Positions 26,927 to 36,408 of a stretch of DNA of 64,000 nucleotides are shown piece by piece (the first letter of the stretch is position 1; each line of letters begins with the position of its first letter). Below the pieces are notes generated by a model, which did not search any database, was not told where the DNA came from, and saw only the letters and a list, made by a program, of their open reading frames with translations. This stretch comes from Dictyobacter kobayashii. Its GTDB lineage: Bacteria > Chloroflexota > Ktedonobacteria > Ktedonobacterales > Ktedonobacteraceae. A program made the position numbers and the translations under genes. The stretch covers positions 3,224,001 to 3,288,000 of the forward strand of contig NZ_BIFS01000001.1 of the NCBI RefSeq assembly GCF_003967555.1, written 5' to 3'.

Positions 26927-28018
26927 TTAGTACTCCTTTGCCAGAGCAGGGATCTGAACTCCGACATTCTCCCAGGCGTCATGGACGGCGGACCACTCGT
27001 GGCTGTTTGAGCCAAACAAGCGCTCAGCATTGGCCAGGGTCAGGCGAGCGAACATGCGGAAGGTTGCGGTTGGGCGTAAGCGAGGATCGCGCAGGGTCTC
27101 ATACCAGATGCGTCCAGCTTTTTCCCAGGCAAAGCCACCGATGCGTGTTGCCACCAGGTAGAATACATGGTTGGGAATACCCGAGTTGATATGCACGCCG
27201 CCATTATCCTCAACGGTCTGTACATAACCATGCATATGAGCCGGTTGTGGATCTTGTCCCAGCAGCTGATCGTCGTAGGCGGTACCAGGAGCCCGCATCG
27301 AGCGCAGCCCCTCACCATGGACGTTCTGTGTGAAGAGCCCTCGACCGATAAGCCAGTCAGCCTGATCGGCGGTCTGGCGTAAGGCATATTGCTTAACCAG
27401 AGAGCCAAAGACGTCCGAGATTGACTCGTTCAAGGCACCTGATTGGCCAACATAGGCCAGGTGGCTCTCATCTTCGGTCACACCGTGAGTTAATTCGTGT
27501 CCGATTACATCGATGGCGCAGGTGAAGCGGTTGAACAGCTGACCATCACCATCGCCGAAGATCATGCGTTCGCCATTCCAGAAAGCATTATTATATTGGG
27601 TGCCATAATGCACTGAGGCGTCCAATGGTAGGCCCGCGTCGTCGATTGAATTGCGGCCATAGATCTGCAGGTATAATGCATGTGTCCAGCCGATGCCATC
27701 ATAAGCTTCGTTGGCAGCGATGTCCTGGACGGGAGGCTGTCCTTCTGCACGTTCCAACTCGCCTGGGAGGTGCATAGAGCCATGAACATCATAAACGGTA
27801 CGCTGGAGCGCATTATCGGTGTTAAGCGATGCTCGTGCGCCAGCATACTTACTGCTGAGCAGTCCCTGAGCCATACGCACTGTACGGATAGAGTGATCGT
27901 GACCCAGCATTTGCAAGGCCATGGTTCGCTGTTCTGGAGTGCCATGTTGTGCCAGTGAGGTCAACATATGCGGCGGGAGAATATAAAAAATTGAACGATG
28001 AGATATCGATTGTCTCAT
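26927..28018 (-). CDS. M4-family (thermolysin/protealysin-like) zinc metalloprotease
   Basis: The product is 363 aa from the ATG at 28018, behind AAGGAG; the frame to 28156 has no site. The short propeptide (about 50 residues) has IFYILPPHML, like the PPL motif of protealysin-type precursors. The catalytic HELTH (in VIGHELTHGVTED) and GALNESISDVFG with the third zinc ligand Glu are intact, followed by NSGIPNHVFYLVA with the transition-state region. There is no Sec signal peptide, as in protealysin, so it may act in the cytosol or be exported another way. It forms an operon with the emfourin-like inhibitor. Confidence 0.93.
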   Translation of the reverse strand: MRQSISHRSIFYILPPHMLTSLAQHGTPEQRTMALQMLGHDHSIRTVRMAQGLLSSKYAGARASLNTDNALQRTVYDVHGSMHLPGELERAEGQPPVQDIAANEAYDGIGWTHALYLQIYGRNSIDDAGLPLDASVHYGTQYNNAFWNGERMIFGDGDGQLFNRFTCAIDVIGHELTHGVTEDESHLAYVGQSGALNESISDVFGSLVKQYALRQTADQADWLIGRGLFTQNVHGEGLRSMRAPGTAYDDQLLGQDPQPAHMHGYVQTVEDNGGVHINSGIPNHVFYLVATRIGGFAWEKAGRIWYETLRDPRLRPTATFRMFARLTLANAERLFGSNSHEWSAVHDAWENVGVQIPALAKEY

Positions 28019-28506
28019 TATAGTGTCTCCTTTTTTCTCACAACGTCTTCTTGCCAAGCATCCACGAGTTAACACTATGTGTACTACAGAGCCATGTCGC
28101 TTACAAATACAAATACGCAGGAGAGAGTAGTACTCCCCCCGCGATTGATATTTCAAGCGCCGGCACCTACAAGTTTGCTACAGGGTCTCTACAGTACGAG
28201 AAGCTCAGGCATCCCTTATGCGCTCAAACACTTTTTGCGCTGCATTAAGAAATGGTGTGAAACTGTATACAAAAACAGCCTATCCATGCTTCTACTACAA
28301 GTATAACTGAGACGCAATAAATCTTGTTTCCCATTGCCATTATAAATAGGAGACAAAAAAGCTTCCCTCTTCTCATTATATCCCAGTTATTCCTAAAAAT
28401 GGCACAGATCGATACTAAAAAAAAAGATCTTGCTTGCTTACTACCATTTCCACCATACCAAAAAAGAATATTCATATGTCTGACACCGGGTGGCATAAAA
28501 AGACAC
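28019..28506. other. AT-rich divergent intergenic region
   Basis: About 490 bp lie between the M4 protease start (minus) and the promoter of the split gene (plus). Open frames are short and lack ribosome sites. It must hold the protease promoter, which I could not pick out. Confidence 0.4.
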
Positions 28507-28535
28507 TTGACAATATAGGTCTTGTGTTCTAGAAT
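28507..28535 (+). promoter_or_regulatory. Sigma70-type promoter of the intron-split gene
   Basis: TTGACA (28507-28512) matches the consensus -35 element and TAGAAT (28530-28535) the -10, with a 17-bp spacer. The gene's ATG is 31 bp further, with AAGGAG between. Confidence 0.75.
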
Positions 28536-28566
28536 AGTAGAACAAATTTTCGAAAAGGAGCATAGT

Positions 28567-31500
28567 ATGGACGATCAAACCAACGGGCAAGTTCAAGAAG
28601 AACAGACAACGACCCGTGTTTTCAATCCTAACGAACATCTTATGCAAATCAGGTCCGGTCAAACGTCAAAGGACTATTTGCCCGTCCAATGGAGGCTTGT
28701 CTGGTTCCGTTCTGCCTTTCCCCATGGCGTGATCGAAACAGAGATGCTCGTGCGCTGCTTCGGCACATATTAGATTTCTCCAAAAGGAGATGGGGTTGAG
28801 GGCAAATGACCTCAAGGACACCCAACCTACCTGGAGTCGAAAGATAAAAGGGAAAGTAGCATGTTGGGAAAGCGGATGACACTGAAGATATGTAGGTGGA
28901 AGATCCGCAAGTCCTGTACGCATGGTGAAGTCTGGATTGATTGAACCCAAGTTTCCAACGATGAATCGGTCATCCATCGCAGCATATCTGTAGACGATGA
29001 CACCGTTAAAACACATGATAAATGTGGAAATACGTCAGATTGGAGCATTCTGACGGAACGCTCTCTACGGTGAGTGACTACCAGTGAGGTAGTTCAAGGG
29101 AACGAAATGGGCACCTAAACGTACTAAACGTCTAATGTGTGTAAATGCAGGATTGTCTAAGGGACGCGAGTCCTATGGCAACGGAACCCTCGTAGTAGTC
29201 CGAGTCAGGGAAAACCTGATACATGGCGAAGGAGCAGCCCTTGAAAAAGGGCCAGAGTTAGCCACTGATAATGGCTAGCAGGGTAGGTATCAGTGAGTTC
29301 ACAAATGCAAAGGGATGCGTAATGCAGGAAACTAGAGCATACTTGGAACTTATTCATGAGCGAGGCAAAAAAGGATTGCCCGTAGAACGTGTGTATCGAC
29401 AGTTATTCAATCGGAATCTGTACCTCACAGCCTACGGAAAAATTTATTGTAATGCAGGAGCCATGACACCAGGTATAACAGATGAAACCGCAGATGGTAT
29501 GTCTCTGGAAAAAATTGACGCAATCATCAAAGTTATTCGAGATGAACGTTATCAATGGACGCCAGTAAAACGGGTCTACATACCCAAACAAAATGGGAAG
29601 AAACGCCATTAGGCATGCCTACATGGTCAGATAAATTGGTTCAAGAAGTAGTTCGCTCCATACTTGAAGCGTATTACGAGCCACAATTCTCTGATCACTC
29701 ACATGGTTTCAGACCAGGACGTGGATGCCATACAGCATTACGAGAAATACACTACGACTGGCGGGGAACCAATTGGTTCATTGAGGGAGACATCTCAGAA
29801 TGTTTCGACAGACTCAATCATGAGTTAATCCTGAAAACACTTCAAGAGAAAATCCATGATGGGAGAATAATACAACTTATCAAAAATATGCTTGATGCAG
29901 GATACATGGAAAATTGGAAATTCAATAGAACCCTGAGTGGTACACCACAAGGGGGAATAATTAGTCCAATACTTTCAAACGTGCTGCTAGACAAGTTAGA
30001 TAAGTATGTTGAAACAACACTTATCCCAAAGTACACAAAAGGTAAACAACGGCGACCAAACCCTGTTTACCGAAACGAAGTACGACGTGCGCGTAGGGCT
30101 AAGAAACGCGGTGAAGGGGAAAAATCCGCGCTACTTAAAAAGCGGTATCAGAAGCTACCTTCCAAGGATGTGTATGATCCGAATTTCCGACGCTTACGGT
30201 ATGTACGCTACGCCGATGACTTCCTACTTGGTTTTTGCGGACCAAAAGAGGAAGCAGAAGAAATTAAAAAAGACGTTAAAGAATTCCTACATGAGGAACT
30301 CAAGTTGGAATTGTCTGACGCCAAAACACTCATCACACATGCGAAGAGTGAAAAAGCAAAATTTCTTGGGTATGAGATACATGTCAATCAAACTGATGGC
30401 AAGCGAGTTTTTGAAGTCAGAGACGGAGTTCCAGTTAATCGCAGAAGCATCAATGGACAGATATCGCTAGAAATACCACATGGCGTAAGAAATAAGTACA
30501 GTGAACGGTATATGAAATATGGAAAAGCTACTCACCGACCAGAGATAGTTAAGGATAGTGTCTATGACATTATCACCAAATATCAACTGGAATATCGGGG
30601 AATAGTAAACTACTACAAACTTGCCCATAACTTGCATACGCTTAACTATCTAAAATGGGTGATGCAAACATCGCTCACAAAGACGTTAGCACACAAGCTG
30701 AAGGTTTCAGTGAATCAGATATATGACAAGTTTGGCACGGATATAGTGGTTGGAGATAAAACCTACAAAGGGTTACGAGTAATCGTACCCAGAGAAGGAA
30801 AAGATCCTCTCATAGCAATATGGGGAGGAATACCGCTCATATGGGATATAAAGGCAACCTTAGAGGATAATCCAAAGAAACTTTACGCTGGACGTACGGA
30901 GCTAGAAAAAAGACTCCAAGCGCAACTGTGTGAGCACTGTGCTTCCACAGAAGATCTTGAAGTTCACCATATACGGAAATTAAGCGACCTGCAACAATAT
31001 ACAGGACGAGAAAAGCCCGCATGGGTGAAATTCATGAGTGCCAGAAAAAGAAAAACAATGATCCTCTGTCGAACGTGTCATTTGGACGTTACATTTGGAC
31101 GACCAATGAAACGACAAAAATCAAGCTCATGAACACAGAAAATGTGATGATACTAGAGAGCCGTGTGCGGTGAAAGTCGCAAGCACGGTTCGGGGAGGGA
31201 TAGTTGAAAAAGTACCAGAAATGGCAACTCGTTAGCTATCTACTCTACCACCTGGATATGGATCGCGAGACCGAAGAAGATGCTTACGTGTGGAATGCTG
31301 AGCGGCGACGCAGTGAGAAAGTCACCAAGCAGGCCAAAGGCTTCTGTGTTTTCCGTGCTACAGTAAAGGATGGGGTGGGTGGTATGGCCACCGGAACCAA
31401 ATCCGAAAAGGCTGCTAGTTTTGGCGACTTTATTGAAAAAGCTGAGACGGGAGCTATTGGTCGTGCCCTGGCCGCGCTCGGGTATGGGACCCAGTTCACC

Positions 31501-31869
31501 GGCGATGAATGGGAAGAGGCTCACCGCATCGTTGATAGCCCGGTTGAGCGCCAACCTGCTACCGCCTCTAACGGGGCCAGCTCAGGTGGACATAATCCCT
31601 CATTAGTTTCTGTACGCCCGGTTAGCAATGGTGCGAACGGGAATGGGCAGAGCAATAACACTAATGGCAATAATCGTCAGCCGGCTGAGAACGAGGCACC
31701 GGTTAATGCGACAGAGCAGCAGCTCTCAAGTATTCGTAAATTATGTGATCATCTCGGCAAGTCTTTGCCAGCTGAAACTGCCACCTTGAGTTATGCAGGC
31801 GCTCGTAAGATGATCCAGCAGTTGACCGCAGAATATAGGGAGTCGAAACAGAACAACAAGGCTTCCTAG
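28567..31869 (+). CDS. Putative Rad52-like single-strand-annealing protein gene split by a group II intron
   Basis: Exon 1 is 28567-28749 and exon 2 is 31249-31869; joined they encode 267 aa with no frame change. Exon 1 ends in VIETEML and exon 2 continues HLDMDRETEED. The N-terminal domain runs through NPNEHLMQIRSGQTSKDYLP and WRLVWFRSAFP to EKAETGAIGRALAALGYGTQ, which resembles the AETxAIGRAL segment of Rad52-like/DdrA-type annealing proteins. This is by eye. A linker rich in N, G and S (about residues 150-205) leads to a helical C-terminal domain (QQLSSIRKLCDHLGKSLP). Without splicing, translation would stop soon after exon 1. The TTG-start frame at 31204 is not a separate gene. Confidence 0.75.
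29322..31132 (+). CDS. Group II intron maturase/reverse transcriptase with HNH endonuclease (one frameshift)
   Basis: From the ATG at 29322 (GGGA upstream) the protein reads MQETRAYLELIHERGKKGLP and leaves frame at KKRH near 29607. Adding one C there gives KKRPLGMPTW and an uninterrupted 603-aa protein. The reverse-transcriptase motifs are intact, with FRPGRGCHTAL, GTPQGGIISP and YADD (30209-30220) for reverse transcription. Maturase domain X (about residues 370-470: YRGIVNYYKLAHN) promotes splicing, and a C-terminal HNH region (CEHC ... EVHHI ... CRTCH) can cut the second DNA strand. The intron could therefore be mobile if the frameshift is an artefact. The second open frame from 29555 is the same protein after the shift. 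Confidence 0.92.
31158..31191 (+). ncRNA. Group II intron domain V
   Basis: A 34-nt hairpin (GAGCCGTG...CACGGTTC with a GAAA tetraloop and the catalytic AGC at 31159-31161) matches domain V, the catalytic heart of the ribozyme. Domain VI follows to about 31245. Confidence 0.9.
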
Positions 31870-31883
31870 AGGAAGAGATACCC

Positions 31884-32087
31884 ATGACCCCAGCTGAACT
31901 AGAGCATGCTCATCAACGTATGCAACAGAGGTGGTATGAATTAGTGCAGGCTGAGCAGCAAGGAGCCTCGACCCATGAGCTTGAGCGCCTCTATGATAGG
32001 TATATGCGTTCAGTAGAGGTATATAATCAGGGCTCTAAATCCTGCCCGGTAAAATATCAGGAGCGTAGGTTTCCTGGTGTGGCATAG
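31884..32087 (+). CDS. Small 67-aa helical protein downstream of the split gene
   Basis: The start is ATG at 31884, behind AGAGGAAGAG, 14 bp after the host gene stop, so it is co-transcribed. It is charged and almost wholly helical in pattern (TPAELEHAHQRMQQRWYELV, then HELERLYDRYMRSVEVYN), possibly a coiled coil or small partner protein. No family recognised. A strong terminator follows two bases after the stop. Confidence 0.65.
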   Translation: MTPAELEHAHQRMQQRWYELVQAEQQGASTHELERLYDRYMRSVEVYNQGSKSCPVKYQERRFPGVA

Positions 32088-32088
32088 A

Positions 32089-32130
32089 AAGGTACTCGAC
32101 CATGTTCAATGGTCGAGTACCTTGTTTTTT
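32089..32130 (+). terminator. Strong intrinsic terminator of the split-gene operon
   Basis: A 15-bp perfect stem (32089-32103 with 32109-32123, loop GTTCA) is followed by G and six T (32124-32130). Confidence 0.92.
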
Positions 32131-32168
32131 GCTTGCGTGCGTGCGCATCCGCGCCCGATTTTTTTTCT

Positions 32169-32231
32169 TATTATAATGCTTTTTCATATAAAATGTGCAA
32201 AGCACATTTTATATGAAAAAGCATTATAATA
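32169..32231. repeat. 30-bp perfect hairpin, 3-nt loop
   Basis: Arms at 32169-32198 and 32202-32231 are fully complementary around AAA. The apex is ATGTGC/GCACAT. Just upstream lies a GC-rich head (about 32135-32158: TGCGTGCGTGCGCATCCGCG, then CCCG) followed by eight T, similar to the heads of other long hairpins in the window. It lies between convergent transcripts that already have their own terminators, so its role is unclear. Confidence 0.85.
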
Positions 32232-32235
32232 TAGG

Positions 32236-32306
32236 TAATATTTTTATTGCATTATTTGGGGATGGGGGCATTAGCCCCATCCCCAAATAATGCAATAAAA
32301 ATATTA
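32236..32306. terminator. 32-bp perfect hairpin at the end of the DUF4129 gene
   Basis: Arms at 32236-32267 and 32275-32306 are fully complementary with a 7-nt loop. The right arm contains the stop codon of the minus-strand DUF4129 gene. On the minus strand the second arm ends in AAAAATATTA-type sequence with T-rich complement, so it can act as a terminator for that operon. Confidence 0.75.
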
Positions 32307-33869
32307 ATCTTCGCCCCAGCGGGAGGGCTGGTAGGGGCGTTTTTGGGTGGGCTGGGGTGGCGGGTTGAGGTGGGTTGCCAGCCTTTGTAGTAAGTGGGGG
32401 ACCCACTGGCGTAAGTAGCTTTGCTGCTCGTCGAGCGGTTTTTGCCCTCCGTAGCGTTCCCGAGCATAGGCATGGGTGAATTCATTCAGGATGGCGGGAT
32501 CAGATGGAGTTTCGGCAGTATTGGCAGGCAATTTATGTTCGGCCAGCAATAACAGGCGTTTTTGATACTCGCCAGGCGTCTCATTGTTGCGGTGAGCGAA
32601 ATCGCCTCCCTTTTCGGCCATGGATTGCAAAAATGAGCGATAGCGTACTCGTACCGAATCGGGCTCTAACGGGGCCAGTTTAGTGCCTGACAATTGACGC
32701 CGCCGTTCTTGCCGCCGCTCCTTGCGAATCTGTTGCATGTCTAACCCCTCACGCACCTCCTCTTCTTCCAGCAATGTATTTTCCGGGGTGTTTTTCTGTT
32801 TATTTCTGACAACCAGTACGATTGTGATCAAGATCGCTACTGCGATAGCAATGACAAGGAGGCGCAAGATCAACATAGTAGTTGGCGATGCTGGTGGTTG
32901 GTGTTTGTTAGTGAGTATGTTGTGGGCACTGGATGTTTGTTTGGCTGCTTGTTGTGGCGTAAGCGCGCCACCCAGCAGGTGTGGGAAGCCGCTCAATAAC
33001 CAGTTTAAAAGAAAGAAAAACCCATAGATAATCCAATTGATCACAAGCAGGAGCAGTTGAGCCAGCCATCCGATCAATGACCAGAGGGGACTCAGTAGCA
33101 TGATCAATACATCATTAGGTAGGATTTCCAGGACGACGCACAATGCAATCAGGACAAACCAGGTAATTGTCAGGGCGACCACCCACCTGTTTGTACCTTC
33201 TTGAATAGCTGCCTGTGGATGTTTGGCCTGTTCTCTGCGGGCCGCCCCGATGCGGGTAAAGGAGAGCGCTACAAAGCCCGAGAGAAAGAAGATGGGAAGA
33301 TCTCTGAGCAATTCATCATTCAAGCTATAGGTTGAGCCAATATCTCCCAGCAGAGAAAAGAGCAACACAACCATGATGGCGCCCAGACCAAGTTTGAAGA
33401 AGAGGATTAATTGATCTTCACTGAAGCCAGCTCTGGCCCGATCAACGCCTCTTTTCCAGGCCCAGCCGGTCAGGATAATTATCATGATTACCGTTAATGT
33501 ATCCCCAAGCGCATAATAGCGGCTCAGAGCCAGGATCAGTAGTCCCAGAGCTATACCCAACACATCGAACCAGGTAACATGCATCCCAACTTGAAAATCC
33601 AGTTGTTCACCACGCCGTTCACGTCGATAATAGCCCCAGATAGCCCACCAATGGAACAGTAACAAGAGGAGGGTGATGCTACCAACATCGAGATAATTAA
33701 TGCTCAATGTTAAGCGTGTAAAAAATAGCTGTAATACCAGGTAGATGGGTTGGGCTTCCATTAGTGCTGAAGCTATGGGAACCGCAAAAAATTCAATCCA
33801 ATTGGAGGCTACGCGCGCTGGTACCGACGGTTGTGTTCCCTCCGTCGCCGATGGCCTGGATAAGCTCAT
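32304..33869 (-). CDS. DUF4129-domain multi-pass membrane protein
   Basis: The product is 521 aa from the ATG at 33869 (AAAGGAGCAATGGC upstream). About eight to nine hydrophobic helices fill residues 30-360; then a basic stretch (KERRQERRRQLSG) precedes the C-terminal DUF4129 domain (about 410-495: VRVRYRSFLQSMAEKGGDFA, then NNETPGEYQKRLLLL). In many genomes DUF4129 proteins lie with MoxR, DUF58 and transglutaminase-like proteins, exactly as here but without the transglutaminase. The gene overlaps the DUF58 gene by 77 bp. Likely a membrane assembly or protein-modification factor. Specific function unknown. Confidence 0.82.
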   Translation of the reverse strand: MSLSRPSATEGTQPSVPARVASNWIEFFAVPIASALMEAQPIYLVLQLFFTRLTLSINYLDVGSITLLLLLFHWWAIWGYYRRERRGEQLDFQVGMHVTWFDVLGIALGLLILALSRYYALGDTLTVIMIIILTGWAWKRGVDRARAGFSEDQLILFFKLGLGAIMVVLLFSLLGDIGSTYSLNDELLRDLPIFFLSGFVALSFTRIGAARREQAKHPQAAIQEGTNRWVVALTITWFVLIALCVVLEILPNDVLIMLLSPLWSLIGWLAQLLLLVINWIIYGFFFLLNWLLSGFPHLLGGALTPQQAAKQTSSAHNILTNKHQPPASPTTMLILRLLVIAIAVAILITIVLVVRNKQKNTPENTLLEEEEVREGLDMQQIRKERRQERRRQLSGTKLAPLEPDSVRVRYRSFLQSMAEKGGDFAHRNNETPGEYQKRLLLLAEHKLPANTAETPSDPAILNEFTHAYARERYGGQKPLDEQQSYLRQWVPHLLQRLATHLNPPPQPTQKRPYQPSRWGED

Positions 33870-35217
33870 GCCATTGCTCCTTTCCTCCAATGCTATAGGT
33901 AACTAGATTTTCGGTATCAGGAATTTCTTTTCCCGCTTCCAGATCGCCAGCCAGGACGATGGCGACAGCCGTACCGTGGCGCCGCCGTTCCTGCAGGTAG
34001 CTGATAGTATTAGCACTCAGCGTATTGACTGGACTGATCAATAAGATGGTGGTACCTTGCTGGAACATATTGTCTTCCAATTCAATCATACGTTCAATCG
34101 GGGTATTATACGTAGGAACCAGCCGGGCCAGGGTACTTAAAACCTGTTCGTACTGCGTATAGTCGCGGGCAAAGGGAATGCTGACACCCGGCGGGGAGAT
34201 GGTAGTGGCATTAGATTTGCGCGCAGCCTCCTCATCGAGTACCTGATCGGTATTCACATCTGTACTGTTTGTATGGTCGGCTGTAATCATCGAGCTATTG
34301 GTCAATATACCAACCATATAGCCTTCATCCAATCCCCAGGTGGCCAGAGAAGCGGCGGCAGAGATGCAATATTCCTGCAACTCTTCATCCATCCCCTTTT
34401 GTATATTTGAGTAGGTCCAGGTATCGAGCAGGATCAATAGACGACGTTCGGTAGTCGATTCATAAATCTTGCTACGTAGTTCACCCACGCGAGCTGTTGC
34501 CTTCCAATCGATACGGCGTGGATCATCTCCCAATTGGTATTCGCGGTTGCCAGCAAACCAGAGCGGATCTTCCAACAACTGACGTGAACCCACATATTCG
34601 CCCATTGGAAATACCGAAGGAAGCCCCAGACTCTCAAGGGGAGCCAGCAATGGATAGACCAGTAACGTTTCATTGACTGGCAAGACAATCTCACGCTCCA
34701 GCCAGCCAAAGGGATCGCTACAGTTCAGGTGAATAGGACCAAAGAGATGAAAGCCGCGCGCCTGGCAGCGCATTCGATAGCGGCGTGTGACACGCTGATA
34801 TGACCAGAGCAGCCAGGTGCTGATCAAGGTATCACGCTTGATTGTCTGTAATCGGCTACTGCGTGTGCCTGCTACGGTCAAGGGAGGCGAGATCGAATTT
34901 TCCAGTTGCAGCCAGGGAAGTGGTAGAAATTTGCGATTCTCAACTGTAACAGACAGTGTAACCTGTTCTCCAAAGAAGAGGTGCTGGTGATCAACCTTCT
35001 GACGCAGCAAGAGATGCTTTAATGAATAGCGATACCAGATCTCTGGGACAAAACCTACCAGGAAGGTAAAAATAGCGGCCAACACCATTAACGGCTGGCG
35101 CGTAATCACACTGAGGCCAATTAAGCCCAGTGCCAGGTAATACCAGGGCCGCCGCTTTTTGAGCAACTGGTTGGTCGATTCATCTGCTTGTAGACGTGTC
35201 TCTTCCTCTATGCTCAT
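33793..35217 (-). CDS. DUF58-domain protein
   Basis: The product is 474 aa. Two hydrophobic helices near the N-terminus (WYYLALGLIGLSVITRQPLM and VLAAIFTFLVGFVPEIW, about 25-60) anchor it. The DUF58 core is clear around residues 210-260 (GSRQLLEDPLWFAGNREYQL, then GDDPRRIDWKATARVGELRS). The following segment (LLILLDTWTYSN) has von Willebrand-A-like features. DUF58 proteins act with MoxR ATPases in envelope or complex-assembly functions. It lies between the MoxR and DUF4129 genes, overlapping the latter, six bases after the MoxR gene. A long N/D/T-rich insert (about 310-345) is unusual. Confidence 0.9.
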   Translation of the reverse strand: MSIEEETRLQADESTNQLLKKRRPWYYLALGLIGLSVITRQPLMVLAAIFTFLVGFVPEIWYRYSLKHLLLRQKVDHQHLFFGEQVTLSVTVENRKFLPLPWLQLENSISPPLTVAGTRSSRLQTIKRDTLISTWLLWSYQRVTRRYRMRCQARGFHLFGPIHLNCSDPFGWLEREIVLPVNETLLVYPLLAPLESLGLPSVFPMGEYVGSRQLLEDPLWFAGNREYQLGDDPRRIDWKATARVGELRSKIYESTTERRLLILLDTWTYSNIQKGMDEELQEYCISAAASLATWGLDEGYMVGILTNSSMITADHTNSTDVNTDQVLDEEAARKSNATTISPPGVSIPFARDYTQYEQVLSTLARLVPTYNTPIERMIELEDNMFQQGTTILLISPVNTLSANTISYLQERRRHGTAVAIVLAGDLEAGKEIPDTENLVTYSIGGKEQWHELIQAIGDGGNTTVGTSARSLQLD

Positions 35218-35223
35218 GAAAAA

Positions 35224-36222
35224 CTACCTTGTAGCTGGCGGTGACGCGATAGTCTCAACCGGGACCTCGATCGCCTGAACAATCTCCATAATGATTTCCT
35301 GGCTACGCCGGCCACGCATGCGATTGCGATTGGTCGTCAAGATGCGGTGACCTAAGACAAAGGGCGCCAGATACTTGATATCATCTGGCTGTACAAAGTC
35401 ACGTCCCTGGATAGCAGCGTAAGCTTCGCAAGCTCGATACAGTGCCAGTGTGCCCCGGGGACTAACGCCCAATTGAATGGCATCGTGCTGGCGTGTCGCA
35501 CGCACAATGGCCAGTAAATAGCGCTCAACCTCTGGCTGCCATTGGACCCCGCGGATCGCACGCTGCAAAGCCACAAATTCGTCCGCACTCACTACCGGCT
35601 GCAACGTATCCAGTGGCTCGTTTAATTTAAAGCGATGCAGGATCTCCTGCTCTTCCTGTTCCTCTGGATAGCCCATCTGCACCCGTAAAAGGAAGCGATC
35701 GAGCTGAGCCTCAGGCAGCGGGAAGGTACCCTCAAGTTCGACTGGATTCTGCGTTGCCAGCACCAGGAAAGGGCGTGGCAGTTGTTTGCTCTCACGCTCG
35801 ACTGTGACTTGTCTCTCGGCCATTGCCTCCAGTAGTGCCGACTGGGTACGTGGAGTAGTACGATTGATCTCATCGACCAGGAGAATCTGGGCGAAAAGCG
35901 GACCATTGCGGAAGACAAACTCATTCTGTTTTTGATCATAGTAGCTAACGCCAATGATATCGGTCGGGAGCAGATCTGGTGTGCCCTGGACGCGCTGAAA
36001 AGTTGCGCCCAACGAACGGGCCAGCGCCTTGGCCAACACTGTTTTACCCATGCCTGGTACATCTTCCAGCAAAACATGGCCATCGCTTAAGAGCGCCACC
36101 AATAAAAGATCGATAACATCAAGTTTGCCTATAATTACTCGCGCAACATTGGCACGAATCTGTTCCGCATATTGTCGAACGGTGGCCAATGACGGAACAA
36201 AAGCCTCATTTCCCATTCCCAT
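35224..36222 (-). CDS. MoxR-family AAA ATPase
   Basis: The product is about 332 aa from the ATG at 36222 (TTGGAG upstream). Walker A EDVPGMGKTVLAKALARSLG and Walker B ILLVDEINRTTPRTQSALLE are at about 50-60 and 110-125; sensor 1 (VLATQNPVE) and the arginine region SPRGTLALYRACEAYAAIQG are also visible. MoxR ATPases act as chaperones that assemble or activate partner complexes. The operon order is MoxR, DUF58, DUF4129, all minus. The upstream region after 36222 holds the promoter. Confidence 0.95.
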   Translation of the reverse strand: MGMGNEAFVPSLATVRQYAEQIRANVARVIIGKLDVIDLLLVALLSDGHVLLEDVPGMGKTVLAKALARSLGATFQRVQGTPDLLPTDIIGVSYYDQKQNEFVFRNGPLFAQILLVDEINRTTPRTQSALLEAMAERQVTVERESKQLPRPFLVLATQNPVELEGTFPLPEAQLDRFLLRVQMGYPEEQEEQEILHRFKLNEPLDTLQPVVSADEFVALQRAIRGVQWQPEVERYLLAIVRATRQHDAIQLGVSPRGTLALYRACEAYAAIQGRDFVQPDDIKYLAPFVLGHRILTTNRNRMRGRRSQEIIMEIVQAIEVPVETIASPPATR

Positions 36223-36408
36223 AGCTCCAATCTTGGTTATATGAGCCAAAAAGCCTCTTGCATCACAAGAAGCTTTGAGCATTCATTGCTATCTCAATGG
36301 CTGGTTTCTTCAGAGAATAATGAGATACTGCTATAGTTATACAAGTGTAACATGAAAATGCTGCAGTGGTCCAGAAATAGTTAGAAGAAATGATCAGCAG
36401 CGCCTCTG

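Larger units (their letters stand above)
28750..31248 (+). mobile_element. Group II intron (2,499 nt) with complete ribozyme ends and maturase
   Basis: The 5' end GTGCG (28750-28754) matches the group II consensus. Domain V is clear at 31158-31191 (GAGCCGTGTGCGG, GAAA, GTCGC, then ACGGTTC), domain VI pairing (GATAG with CTATC) follows, and the intron ends ...CTCTAC at 31248. Boundaries were set by rejoining the host reading frame. A candidate EBS1, GAGCAT at 29043-29048, is complementary to the last six exon bases ATGCTC (28744-28749). Domains I-III lie in 28750-29321, and the IEP gene in the domain IV region. No second copy is in the window. Confidence 0.92.

Noticed and set aside
29555..31132. 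Second, independent reverse-transcriptase gene
   Set aside because: It continues the first maturase frame after a one-base loss and lacks its own start signals.
31204..31869. Separate gene starting at TTG 31204
   Set aside because: Its first residues are translated intron domain VI sequence. The frame is exon 2 of the split gene.
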